64,000 nt of DNA, from positions 2,232,001-2,296,000 of the forward strand of contig CBDDCH010000002.1 in the NCBI GenBank assembly GCA_965226215.1, in the 5' to 3' direction. Below are positions 42,534 through 50,999 of the stretch, in pieces. The DNA is from G963668345 sp965226215. Lineage in GTDB: Bacteria > Acidobacteriota > Terriglobia > Bryobacterales > UBA6623. Position numbers and translations under genes: made by a program. The notes beneath the pieces were generated by a model. The model was given only the letters and a program-made list of their open reading frames with translations, ran no database searches and was not told where the DNA came from. Positions within the stretch are counted from its first letter, which is position 1. Each line of letters begins with the position of its first letter.

Positions 42534-44570
42534 TTACCTCACCAAGCTCAAAACTTCCCGCGAAAGGGTGTCGACGACCTGAATGACCCGCAACATGGCT
42601 TGGAAGGATCGCTGGAACTGGAGCAGCTGAACCGCCTCCTCGTTGATGTCCACGCCGGAGTAGCTGTCGCGCAAGTTTTCCGCGGTCAGCAGAATCTGTT
42701 CTTGCGTTTCCAGGCTGGCTTCGGAGCCTCGGATGTCGTCGCCTACCTCTTTGACAAGGCTGGCGTAGAACTGGCTGAAGGTCGCGGAGTCGATCAGGGG
42801 CGTAGTCGCCAGCGCCTCTAACGCCAAAGCGTTCCCGTTGCCCAGGGGGGATGAGTCCGTGCCGGCTGCGATTTCCGCCGGAGTCAAACCGGCGACCGAT
42901 ATTGTGGCAGCCGCGGCGGCGCCGCCGGCCGTTCCCGTGGCGGGAAGCCCGGAAGCGAAACCCGTGCCTTGGGCGTTCTCCGCCACGGCGAAGTCAAACG
43001 AGACGTCGCCGTCGATCTTGACCTCCCCGCCGACAGCGGCAAAGCGGATGCCGGTCGCGGAGAGGCCGGCGTCGAGCGCCACTTGGGCGTTTAGTGCGGC
43101 GGCGATCTCCTCGGCCGAGTGCCCGCCGAGCGTGCCGCCCGCCTCGAGCCCGCTCGTAAGGGCCGGGTTGCTCGTGGTGGCGGTGAAGCTGAAGCCCTGT
43201 CCGGCTTGGTCGGAGAGCACGACCTTGAGCGCATTGGCCGGAGGTCCCGCACCGGTATCGGAAAAGGTGATCAGCCCGGCGAGCTCGGGGTCGAGGGCTA
43301 TTTGATCGTTGAGCCGGTCGCGGATTTCCGCCGTCGTCTGGGCCACCGTGCCGCCGCCGAGTAACGGCGCGGTGGTGATCGTCCGTTTGATCGCACCGTC
43401 GGCGCTGGTGAAGGTGACCGAAACCGTTTCTCCGGCCGCGGGGCCGCTCGGGGCCGCCGTGGCGACGAAGAAGCTGTCCAGATTGGCCGTGACGCTCCCC
43501 GTGACGCCGTTCGAGAAATCCACTTGGACGCTTACCGGAGGCGACGGAGTGGCTAATCCCGTGGTTCCCACTGTTCGTCCACTTCCGAGAACGAACGAGG
43601 TGGTGTAGGCAAATAAGTCCTTGCCCGGCGCGCCGAGGAGATCGACGCCGCGACCAAGTTGCTCGTTGACCTGATCGGCGATGCTCTTGGCGAGGCGATT
43701 GACCTGCGAGAGGTAGCGCGGGAGTGTTTGGTTGCGGGCTTCGAGAATGGCCCCCAAAGCGCCCCCTTGCGACTCGAGAGAAGCCGTAATGTCGGTGCCG
43801 CGCGAGTCGAGAATCTTGATGCCGGTCGAAGCGAGGCTGGAGGTGAGAGGCATCGTCGTCGAGCCCACGACCAGCTGGGTTCCGCCGCTTGCCAGGAGAG
43901 AAAGCGTACCGTCGGATTGCTCGATGACGGTGAAGTTGATTAACCCCGCCAGCTCGTCCAGCGTTTGATGCAGGCGCGTCTCGGCGGCGAAGTTCGGCGA
44001 TTTGGCATCGGGGCTCGTCCGCCGCGACGACAGCTCGGCGACTTGCTCGAGCAACGAGTTGATATGCGCTACCGTCGAACGCGCATCCGTATCCAAGTCG
44101 CTGAGCGACCGCGACAGTCCGCTGACCGTTGATCGAAACGTGCGCGTCAACTGGTCGGCCGCGCTGAGCACGGAACGCCTAAGGTTCACGTCTCCCGGAG
44201 AAACCGACAGGGCCGAAATGGAGGCGAAGAACTCGTCCATGTTCGCGCCCAGGCTGCCGGCGCCGGTCAACCGGAACAAGGGCTCAACCTGCTGCAGGGT
44301 GAGCGTCTTCTTCTCGAACAAGGACGTCGCTTGCTTGGCGAGCAGCACTTGAAAGTCGAGCAGCCGGTCGCGCAGGCTCTGAACCCGGGTGACCTCGACT
44401 CCTAGGGACTGGCTCCCGTTGGGGGTGCCCAGCGGGGCCAGGGACACTCTTTGGCGCGCGTAGCCGGGGGTGGCCGCGTTGCCGATATTGTTTTGGATCA
44501 CCGACAGCGCTTCGGTGAATGCCGCCAACGAGCGAGTGGCGGCTCCCATCGTGCCGATCAGGTTTCCCAT
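42534..44570 (-). CDS. flgK: Hook-associated protein FlgK with a 220-residue insert
   Basis: 678 residues. Seen: the rod/hook N-terminal motif (FTEALSVIQNNIGNAATPGY), a coiled region DARSTVAHINSLLEQVAELS, GVDLLGAPGKDLF, SVAGLTPAEIAAGTDSSPLG, and the C-terminal helix GVDINEEAVQLLQFQRSFQA of all axial proteins. An insert between the GKDLFAY and ATISVAG blocks (nt about 42918-43586) is closely related to that in FliD: GTTGLATPSPPVSVQVDFSN, GGHSAEEIAAALNAQVALDA. The start is ATG at 44570, with the upstream gene's TAG just ahead. The gene is intact. Confidence 0.92.
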   Translation of the reverse strand: MGNLIGTMGAATRSLAAFTEALSVIQNNIGNAATPGYARQRVSLAPLGTPNGSQSLGVEVTRVQSLRDRLLDFQVLLAKQATSLFEKKTLTLQQVEPLFRLTGAGSLGANMDEFFASISALSVSPGDVNLRRSVLSAADQLTRTFRSTVSGLSRSLSDLDTDARSTVAHINSLLEQVAELSSRRTSPDAKSPNFAAETRLHQTLDELAGLINFTVIEQSDGTLSLLASGGTQLVVGSTTMPLTSSLASTGIKILDSRGTDITASLESQGGALGAILEARNQTLPRYLSQVNRLAKSIADQVNEQLGRGVDLLGAPGKDLFAYTTSFVLGSGRTVGTTGLATPSPPVSVQVDFSNGVTGSVTANLDSFFVATAAPSGPAAGETVSVTFTSADGAIKRTITTAPLLGGGTVAQTTAEIRDRLNDQIALDPELAGLITFSDTGAGPPANALKVVLSDQAGQGFSFTATTSNPALTSGLEAGGTLGGHSAEEIAAALNAQVALDAGLSATGIRFAAVGGEVKIDGDVSFDFAVAENAQGTGFASGLPATGTAGGAAAAATISVAGLTPAEIAAGTDSSPLGNGNALALEALATTPLIDSATFSQFYASLVKEVGDDIRGSEASLETQEQILLTAENLRDSYSGVDINEEAVQLLQFQRSFQAMLRVIQVVDTLSREVLSLVR

Positions 44571-44572
44571 TC

Positions 44573-44932
44573 CTATGCCTCGGCGTTCAGGCGAGGGTGA
44601 TGGCCCGCGCCATGGCGCCCTTCCCGCGAATAGCTCTCCCGCGCTGCTGCTTCGATCTCGATTAACCCAGCCTCGACGAGCGTCGCGTGGCGCAGGACTT
44701 CGGAAAGCAAGAAAGTCTGTCTGCACAGACTCTCGCAGTCTTCTCTGATTCCCTCCGGCGCCGGCTCACCGGCTTCCAACCTCCGTTTTAGCCCCTCGAG
44801 TGTTCCTAGCTGACTCTCCATCGCTAGCGCCTGATCCGCCAGCTCGGCGTAGCGGCCACTGGTCAGCAGAGTCAGGGCCGACTCCAGCGAGCGGCCGATT
44901 TCTTTCACGGATGAGGAATCCTCGCTTGCCAT
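44573..44932 (-). CDS. FlgN-like flagellar export chaperone
   Basis: 119 residues, helical: EIGRSLESALTLLTSGRYAE, MESQLGTLEGLKRRLEAGEP, CESLCRQTFLLSEVLRHATL. The family call is based on size, fold character and its position between flgM and flgK, where flgN (the chaperone of FlgK and FlgL) normally lies; similarity in the sequence itself is low. The stop is 2 bp before the flgK start. Confidence 0.65.
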   Translation of the reverse strand: MASEDSSSVKEIGRSLESALTLLTSGRYAELADQALAMESQLGTLEGLKRRLEAGEPAPEGIREDCESLCRQTFLLSEVLRHATLVEAGLIEIEAAARESYSREGRHGAGHHPRLNAEA

Positions 44933-45082
44933 AGAACTCGTTTCAGGCGAGTAGAAAGTGCGCGTCGGCCGCTACCCCGGCCTCGACTGCAAGGCTGCAT
45001 GACTCACCGTCTTGGCGAAACAGGCCGGCGCAGGCTCCCGCAGGAGCTTGGGCCACACCGAAGACGCCGTCAGAAAAGCGCG

Positions 45083-45391
45083 CTAGGGCGTCTCCGGACC
45101 CTGGGCACTGAGCGCGTCATCCACCAAGCTCTGGGCCACCTCGTCGGCCGGGACTGAAAACGTTCCATTCGTGACGGCTTCCCGCAGGCGTTCGATCTTC
45201 TCCACCGAATCCGGCGGCTCGGTCGCCAGCGCCCTGGCCAATTGCACGCCGAGCGACGACAGGCTGGCCGAATCCGCGCCTGATCGGACGCTCTTCTCCG
45301 CAACCTTTTGTTCTCTTTCTTGCTGTTGCGGCCGCTCAACTTGCCGCGATTGCACATCACTGGAAGGAGAGAAATGGTCGTCGATCCTCAT
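45083..45391 (-). CDS. flgM: Anti-sigma-28 factor FlgM
   Basis: About 102 residues. The basic, disordered N-terminal half is followed by DSASLSSLGVQLARALATEP, KIERLREAVTNGTFSVPADE and VAQSLVDDALSAQ, the FlgM C-terminal sigma-binding helices. It holds back FliA until the hook is complete. The start is ATG at 45391; a GTG seven codons upstream is possible. The sigma factor gene itself is outside the window. Confidence 0.85.
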   Translation of the reverse strand: MRIDDHFSPSSDVQSRQVERPQQQEREQKVAEKSVRSGADSASLSSLGVQLARALATEPPDSVEKIERLREAVTNGTFSVPADEVAQSLVDDALSAQGPETP

Positions 45392-45476
45392 TGGTTGGTC
45401 CCACCCGGACACAGTGGTCTTGCTCCTCTTATCGGCAGCCCGACTGGAAATCTAAACGCTCGTTGGGCGGACTGTT

Positions 45477-45776
45477 TTACGATTGGCGGGTCGGGGAGCC
45501 GGCGGTCACACCCAAAGCCCTTGTCAGGAGCTTCTGGAAGCCCAAGCCGCCCTGAGCGGCCAGCGCCTTGGCGAGATGCTCTTCGGCCAGCTCGAGGTAG
45601 GTCTCCGATCCCGTTGCCGCGTCGTCGGAGGGATCGAGCCGGCCGGCTTCTCGGGCGATCTTGAGCAGTTGTGCGATCAGCAAGGCCTCGAAATCTTGGG
45701 CCGCCTGCTCTGGGGAGCCGGAGGCATCCGGGCGTCCTGGGCTGAGCGGGAACGGGGTAACGGCTCCGATTTGCAC
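45477..45776 (-). CDS. flgJ: Rod-binding protein, FlgJ N-terminal domain only
   Basis: 99 residues: EQAAQDFEALLIAQLLKIAR and YLELAEEHLAKALAAQGGLG, the Rod-binding domain. It lacks the muramidase domain found in E. coli FlgJ, as is normal in many phyla. The GTG start overlaps the flgI stop by one base (TAGTG), indicating coupling. It helps the rod pass the cell wall. Confidence 0.88.
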   Translation of the reverse strand: MQIGAVTPFPLSPGRPDASGSPEQAAQDFEALLIAQLLKIAREAGRLDPSDDAATGSETYLELAEEHLAKALAAQGGLGFQKLLTRALGVTAGSPTRQS

Positions 45777-46873
45777 TACATCACCTCCAGTTCGGCGTCC
45801 AGCGCCCCGGCGGCGGCGATACTCTGCACGATCGCGATGATGTCTCTCGGCGTCGAGCCGATCGACATCAGCGCCTTGATCAGCTCCTTGACACTGGCGC
45901 CCTGCTTGAGCAGAACCTGTCGCGCCTCCTGCTCCTCGACCCTTACGCCCACCTGAGGGGTCACGACCGTTTCGCCCGACGACAGAGCCGGTGGCTGCGA
46001 GACGGCGAAGTCGGTGACGATTTGGACCGTCAAATTACCGTGCAGAACCGCCACAGGCGCAATGGTGACTTTGTCGCCTATCACTACCGTGCCAATCCGT
46101 TCGTTCAGCACGACCTTCGCCCGCCGGTCGGTCGGTACGTCGAGGCTGTCGATTTGGGCGATAAACTCGACGGGCCGGCCGCGATAGCCGGTCGGCGCGC
46201 GCACGACGACCACGGCGGCGTTTTCCGCTTGTGCGATGGGCTGGTCGAACTTGCGATTCAATGTCTCGGTGAGTCTCGATGCGGTTACGAAATCAGGCCG
46301 GCGAAGCTGCAGCCGAAAACCCGACAGATCAGGGGCTAGCGTGGGAGCCGCGCGTTCGACAATGGCCCCTTCGGGAATCCGGCCGACCGTGGGGTGATTC
46401 ACCTGTACGCCCGTACCGCCACGGCCCGCGCTGAAGCCCCCGATCGAAACCGCGCCCTGGGCCACGGCGTAAACCTCGCCGTTGGCGGCCTTTAAGGTAG
46501 TCAGCAGCAACGTGCCGCCCTGCAGCGTCGCCGCGTCTCCAATTGACGACACGGTTACGTCGATCGTCGTACCCGGTGTGGCGAAGGGCGGGAGATTGCC
46601 GGTGACCATCACAGCCGCCACGTTATTCACGCGCAGCCCGGTGGGAGGAACGTTCACCCCCATCTTCCGCAGCAGATTCGACAAGCTTTGGGTCGAGAAC
46701 ACCGTCTGCTGGCGGTCTCCCGTGCCTTGCAGCCCAACGACCAGCCCGTAGTCGATCAGCATGTTGTGACGCACGCCTTCGATCGTCACCAAGTTCTTGA
46801 CCCTCGCCGCCCGGCACCAGCCAGGGACAAGGACCAAGCCAAGGATCAGTAAAGGCAGCACCCGAAGGGCCAT
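45776..46873 (-). CDS. flgI: Flagellar P-ring protein FlgI
   Basis: 365 residues with signal peptide (RVLPLLILGLVLVPGWCRA). Then VKNLVTIEGVRHNMLIDYGL, VVGLQGTGDRQQTVFSTQSL, NVAAVMVTGNLPPFATPGTT and VLNERIGTVVIGDKVTIAPV: full-length, canonical FlgI. It forms the periplasmic bushing around the rod in the peptidoglycan layer and so implies a diderm envelope. Confidence 0.96.
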   Translation of the reverse strand: MALRVLPLLILGLVLVPGWCRAARVKNLVTIEGVRHNMLIDYGLVVGLQGTGDRQQTVFSTQSLSNLLRKMGVNVPPTGLRVNNVAAVMVTGNLPPFATPGTTIDVTVSSIGDAATLQGGTLLLTTLKAANGEVYAVAQGAVSIGGFSAGRGGTGVQVNHPTVGRIPEGAIVERAAPTLAPDLSGFRLQLRRPDFVTASRLTETLNRKFDQPIAQAENAAVVVVRAPTGYRGRPVEFIAQIDSLDVPTDRRAKVVLNERIGTVVIGDKVTIAPVAVLHGNLTVQIVTDFAVSQPPALSSGETVVTPQVGVRVEEQEARQVLLKQGASVKELIKALMSIGSTPRDIIAIVQSIAAAGALDAELEVM

Positions 46874-46882
46874 TAGACAGTA

Positions 46883-47581
46883 CTAGAAGGGGAGTATTCC
46901 CTTAATGATGCGGAACAGTAGATTTGGCCTCTTGATGGCATCGTTGACCACCCCTTTGCCGTTGACGCGAAGATCCATCATGGCAATGCGGTCGGAGCGA
47001 ATACTGTTGTCCTGCGCCAGATCGACCGGTCGGGCCACTCCGCGGATAAAGACGAGTTGCCGTTCGGAGTTGATGGCGATCTCCTTGACGCCCTCGATCA
47101 CCAGGTTGCCGTTGGGCATGACGTGCGTAACCACCGCGGTGATCGTCGCTGTGACACTCGTCTGCCGGCTGGTAGTTCCTTGGCCGTCGAGCGAGCTGTC
47201 CCCGGAAGAGCGAGCCAGGTTCGCCAGTGTGCCCGCGGGGTTAAGGACGCCGAGCAGCGAGCTGACGGAATGGTTCGCGGAGGATCTCCTGGAGGACGAC
47301 GTTGCTCCGCTGCTGAGCGCGCTGGCCTGCTCGACCACCTGAATCGTCACCAGATCACCCACGCTCGCCGCCTTGGGGTCGCGCCCAAGCTCCGACAGAT
47401 AAGAACGGCTGCTGAATAGCGAGCCGGCTGATGGGCCGCTCCGCCTTGTCGTCCGCAAAGATTCCTCGATGTGATAATTGAGGGCTTCTTCACTGCTTTG
47501 GCCGTTCGCCGTCGGAGTGCCGATCGAAGCTCCTATCGTGGCTGCCGCCGCCACCACGCCGACAAAAATTGTCTTGCTCAT
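46883..47581 (-). CDS. flgH: Flagellar L-ring protein FlgH, without a recognisable lipobox
   Basis: 232 residues. Seen: SLFSSRSYLSELGRDPKAAS, VGDLVTIQVVEQASALSSGA, MPNGNLVIEGVKEIAINSER, VFIRGVARPVDLAQDNSIRS, all FlgH blocks. FlgH is normally an outer-membrane lipoprotein. Here the signal segment (IFVGVVAAAATIGASIGTPT) has no Cys, so lipidation cannot occur from this start. The start is ATG 47581, overlapping the flgA stop by ATGA; the open frame extends upstream into flgA, but without a lipobox either. Confidence 0.9.
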   Translation of the reverse strand: MSKTIFVGVVAAAATIGASIGTPTANGQSSEEALNYHIEESLRTTRRSGPSAGSLFSSRSYLSELGRDPKAASVGDLVTIQVVEQASALSSGATSSSRRSSANHSVSSLLGVLNPAGTLANLARSSGDSSLDGQGTTSRQTSVTATITAVVTHVMPNGNLVIEGVKEIAINSERQLVFIRGVARPVDLAQDNSIRSDRIAMMDLRVNGKGVVNDAIKRPNLLFRIIKGILPF

Positions 47582-48480
47582 GGAATCAAAGTCACCTCGG
47601 CACGTTTCTGATCGACGATCGTCGCGACTACCCGGCGCTCCGATTCGAGGTTCCGGCAAGTGATGCGGTCCCCCAGGCTGCCAGCCTCCTCAGCTCTGGC
47701 AGGCACCCGCAGTCGAATACTTTTCGATTTCCACGCGAGTTCAATAAGGTCCCCCCGCTGAACCAGTGGCGTGTCGAGCAGCATGGCGTGGGAGAGGGCC
47801 TGGCCGGACTTCAATGAATATTTCAGTGTCTTCCCTTCAACATCCTCTGGTAAAACAAGATACTGCTCTGGAGGACCAGGAAGAATTCCTTCTCGAAAGG
47901 TGAAGTCTTGGGGGCCAACTATGCTCTTCGCGGGCATCGCGTGGCGGGCTATGGCATGCGTGCCCAGAATCGACACCGTGGCTCTGAGCGGAACTGTACC
48001 ACTTCGCCCGTCGCTGTCCCGCCAGCCCAGAGGTATCGAAACCGGTTGATTGAGGCGGTTGAGCGAACCGCGGATCTCAAAGTTTAATTTTCCCGCGGGC
48101 ACGAGCGTCTCGGAGAATCCGTGTAGCCTGACCCGCAATTGCTCTAGCGGCAGTTGATAGCGTTCCGACACGGCGCCAGTGACGGTGCGGAGAGCTTCCT
48201 CCGCCCTAAGCTTCCGCATACGCCGGGCGACCAGAACAGCCTCGGGAAGGTCCTCGATGTTGAGCTTCAGACCGTGCTGGTCGGCCCAGCGGATCAGTCG
48301 GCGGCGGCTGACCCGTCGCTCGACGCCCGGCAAGGGCGCGTAGGCAACCACCCGGCTGCCATCGAGCTTCTTCCACTGCGGTATGACTCGGGCAAGATCG
48401 GCGGCGGTGAGGCGGTCTCGTTCCACCTCGATCGACATGGCTTCCCCTGCCGGCAGAGGCAGGCAAATAGCGAACAGCAA
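47578..48480 (-). CDS. flgA: Flagella basal body P-ring formation protein FlgA (start uncertain)
   Basis: About 300 residues. A short hydrophobic signal (LLFAICLPLPAGEA) is followed by two domains, with the SAF domain at the C-terminal half: HAIARHAMPAKSIVGPQDFT, TLKYSLKSGQALSHAMLLDT, VQRGDLIELAWKSKSIRLRV. It chaperones FlgI in P-ring assembly. The start is hard to place. A TTG at 48480 has AGGGG 8 nt upstream, but this lies at the edge of a 150-bp repeat element (48493-48648), so the original start and leader may have been replaced. The open frame runs on to 48999 through repeat sequence, which is not protein-like. Confidence 0.82.
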   Translation of the reverse strand: MLFAICLPLPAGEAMSIEVERDRLTAADLARVIPQWKKLDGSRVVAYAPLPGVERRVSRRRLIRWADQHGLKLNIEDLPEAVLVARRMRKLRAEEALRTVTGAVSERYQLPLEQLRVRLHGFSETLVPAGKLNFEIRGSLNRLNQPVSIPLGWRDSDGRSGTVPLRATVSILGTHAIARHAMPAKSIVGPQDFTFREGILPGPPEQYLVLPEDVEGKTLKYSLKSGQALSHAMLLDTPLVQRGDLIELAWKSKSIRLRVPARAEEAGSLGDRITCRNLESERRVVATIVDQKRAEVTLIP

Positions 48481-48492
48481 AAGGAGGACCCC

Positions 48493-48648
48493 TAGCAGCC
48501 CGTGGTGGAAATGAAGGTCGCTAAAAATCGGGTACAGCCAGCCAATTCGCTTTAGGCTAAGTGTTTTGTTTCTTGGGCCATGACGGGGGGCGAATTGGTG
48601 GCAGCCCCCATTTTTCTCTTCCGCATGACTTTTGCCAGAGGCTGATAG
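48493..48648 (-). repeat. 150-bp inverted-repeat element, copy 3 (at the flgA 5' end)
   Basis: The same element as at 7140, 9975 and 61459, in opposite orientation: CTAGCAGCCCGTGG at the flgA side and GCCAGAGGCTGATAGG at the far side. The far arm has diverged from CCACGGGCTG. The inner arms CCAATTCG/CGAATTGG are kept. The element ends 12 bp before the proposed flgA start. Confidence 0.85.
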
Positions 48649-48655
48649 GCTGCCG

Positions 48656-49012
48656 CGGACCGGCGGAAAATGAATCATGTCACGGACCCAGGGGCGCGAC
48701 ATGTCGCGCCCGTACGTGAAAAACGGCACCGTCGAAAACCCGCCGGTTTCATCCCTTTGGGTAGGCCCAGGCCTGGCCGTGTGCCCATGGCCGCTCGCTT
48801 GCTCTCGCGGCTCCGAATTGCTCGTGGTGAGCGTGTGGGACAACGAGACTGTCCAACTCGGAGCAGTATGCTTTGCAGCCTTGACCGCAGGCTCCCGCCC
48901 GCGGCTCTGTATCGCTTGTCGCGAGGGTCCGCGAGCGCAGGCAACCGAGCCTGGAACGCCAGTGACAGGCCAACTATCCGTAACGACATATTGCACCATG
49001 ACCGCCGGGCCG
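48656..49012. repeat. Dispersed repeat block between flgA and flgG
   Basis: Related to 29206-29530: GTCGAAAACCCGCCGGTTTC, CTCGCGGCTCCGAATTGCTC and GAGCCTGGAACGCCAGTGAC occur in both. No gene is seen. In normal flagellar operons flgG and flgA are nearly contiguous, so this block is probably an insertion. Confidence 0.6.
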
Positions 49013-49798
49013 CTATCGACTCAAGTTGTTCGCTTCCTGGTACATCTCGTCCGCCGCACGTACGACGCGGGCGTTGGCTTCGTAAGCGCGCTGGCTGACA
49101 ATCATGTTGATGAACTCTTCGACGACACTCACGTTCGAGTTTTCCAAAAAGCCTTGCCGCAGACGGCCGAGTCCTTCCTGCCCCCCGGGCTCGCCGACAA
49201 TGGCGTCCCCGGAGGCTTCGGTAGGCTGAAATAGATTGTTGCCCAGAGCCAACAAGCCCGCGGGATTCTGAAAGCCGGCGAGTTGAATCGGTCCGCCTTG
49301 CTGCGCTTGAGTCTGGCCGGGTTGCTTGAAGCTCAACGTGCCGTCGTCGGCGATGCTGATATCGCGCGCGTCCGGCGGGATCGTGATGTTGGGATCGAGA
49401 GCGTCGCCATTCGGCGTCACCAGGTTGCCGTCCCGATCGAGTTGGAACGACCCGGCGCGGGTATAGGCCAGCTCGCCGCTGGGCAAGCGCACCTGGAAAA
49501 AACCGGCCCCCTCGATGACGATATCCAGGGGATTGCCGGTCGAAACGAAATTTCCCTGCTTGAAGATCACTTCATTGGAGACGACTCTTGTGCCGAGCCC
49601 CAGTTGCAGGCCGGTAGGGAAAACGGTCTGTTGCCCGGCGGAGTTTCCCGGCGCGATCAAGTTCTGATAGAGAAGGTCTTGAAACAGCACGCGCCGGTGT
49701 TTGAAACCAGTCGTGTTGGCGTTCGCCAAATTGTTGGCAACGTTGTCGATGTTGAGTTGTTGCGCCACCATACCGCTGGCGGCGCTAAAAAGAGCTCT

Positions 49799-50831
49799 TA
49801 TGGGGTATCCACTTGACTCAGGTGACCCCAAGATGTAGTATGCGCCTTCGTGGAGGATTATCCACGCGACCTGCTCGAGTTCGAGGTACGCTTCGCCAGC
49901 GAAGGGGCCTGTCGCGACTATCTGTCCGCGTTGCGCTGGCCGGAGGGTTTCCGCTGTCCGGGATGCGGGCATGAGCGGGCTTGGCCGGTGCGCAAAGTGT
50001 GGTTCGAATGCGCTCGCTGCGGGCGGCAGACGTCGGTGACCTCGGGCACGATCTTCCAAGACACACGTAAGCCGCTGCGGCTGTGGTTCCGGGCGATCTG
50101 GCACGTCACTTCGCAAAAGAACGGGGTCAGCGCGCTGGGTCTGCAGCGCGTTCTCGGGTTGGGCAGCTATCAAACCGCGTGGACCTGGATGCACAAGCTG
50201 TGGCGAGCGATGGTGCGTCCGGGGCGGGAGCGATTGGCGGGCGTAGTCGAGGTCGATGAGACCTATTGGGGCGCTGAGGAAGAGGGTGTGAGCGGCCGGC
50301 AGACCGAGCGTAAAGCCTTGATTGCAGTAGCCGCGGAAGAGAGAGGCCGCGGGCTAGGACGGATCCGCATGCAGCGCGTGCGGAACGCATCGGCGGCCAG
50401 TTTGATGCCCTTCGTGGAGGAGTCGGTCGAGCCGGGAAGCGTGGTGCACACCGACGGCTGGCTGGGCTACGAGCCGCTGGAGAAGAAGGGCTACCAGCAT
50501 CGCATCGTCTTTCTGTCGGGCCGCCGCAAGCAGGCCTCGGAATTATTGCCGAGGGTGCACCAAGCGATCTCGTTGCTCAAGCGCTGGCTGCTGGGCACGC
50601 ACCAAGCCGCGGTTAGCCACGAGCATCTGGACTACTACCTCGACGAGTTTGTGTTCCGCTTCAACCGGCGCAACTCACGCAGCCGGGGAAAACTCTTCTA
50701 CCGCCTTGTGCAGCAGGCAGTCGCCGTGGACCCAACGCCGTATCGATCGATCGTCGCCGACTGGGACGCTGAGGCCCCGTGAGCCCAACCACAAGATGTT
50801 GGGGTTGCCTGAGTCAAGTGGATACCCCATA
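49799..50831 (+). mobile_element. IS1595-family insertion sequence, copy 2 (in flgG)
   Basis: 1033 bp, ends TATGGGG...CCCCATA as a perfect inverted pair, flanked by the 8-bp target duplication AGAGCTCT (49791-49798 and 50832-50839). It is inserted in opposite orientation to flgG. The perfect duplication and near-identity to copy 1 show a recent insertion. Confidence 0.95.
49850..50782 (+). CDS. IS1595-family (ISXO2-like) transposase, copy 2
   Basis: 310 residues, the same as the copy at 537-1469 except W118 for R and A for G in the GTHQ-AAV stretch. The zinc ribbon (CPGC, CARC) and the DETYW catalytic start are intact. The start is GTG at 49850. The gene lies antisense to the interrupted flgG, so its transcription would oppose the rod operon. 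Confidence 0.95.
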   Translation: MEDYPRDLLEFEVRFASEGACRDYLSALRWPEGFRCPGCGHERAWPVRKVWFECARCGRQTSVTSGTIFQDTRKPLRLWFRAIWHVTSQKNGVSALGLQRVLGLGSYQTAWTWMHKLWRAMVRPGRERLAGVVEVDETYWGAEEEGVSGRQTERKALIAVAAEERGRGLGRIRMQRVRNASAASLMPFVEESVEPGSVVHTDGWLGYEPLEKKGYQHRIVFLSGRRKQASELLPRVHQAISLLKRWLLGTHQAAVSHEHLDYYLDEFVFRFNRRNSRSRGKLFYRLVQQAVAVDPTPYRSIVADWDAEAP

Positions 50832-50999
50832 AGAGCTCTAATCATGTTATGTGTTGACTCCTCAAGTACGAGTGGACGTGTAAGTGTCGGGAATAGCTTG
50901 TCCTCGACCCGGCTCCGTCCCCGCCCGCCCGCACGGCCGGTGGCGCCGTAACAGCAGAAGGACTGTTTCCGTCCGTTTCCATGCCCATGTCCGCTCTCT

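Larger units (their letters stand above)
49013..50845 (-). pseudogene. flgG: Distal rod protein FlgG, interrupted after codon 4 by IS1595
   Basis: The body (49013-49798) is a complete FlgG: FSAASGMVAQQLNIDNVANN, LANANTTGFKHRRVLFQDLL, FQVRLPSGELAYTRAGSFQL, GRLRQGFLENSNVSVVEEFI and the C-terminal MIVSQRAYEANARVVRAADE. The start codon and first codons (MIRA) lie on the other side of the IS at 50834-50845; removing the IS and one 8-bp duplication restores MIRALFSAASG. The frame of the body stays open into the IS, with a TTG near the IS end, so a slightly altered FlgG could still be made if the IS provides a promoter. The distal rod is essential for flagellation. Confidence 0.9.

Noticed and set aside
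48481..48999. N-terminal extension of flgA to 48999 (473 residues in all)
   Set aside because: It reads through the 150-bp repeat element and other repeats; FlgA's signal peptide starts only near 48480.
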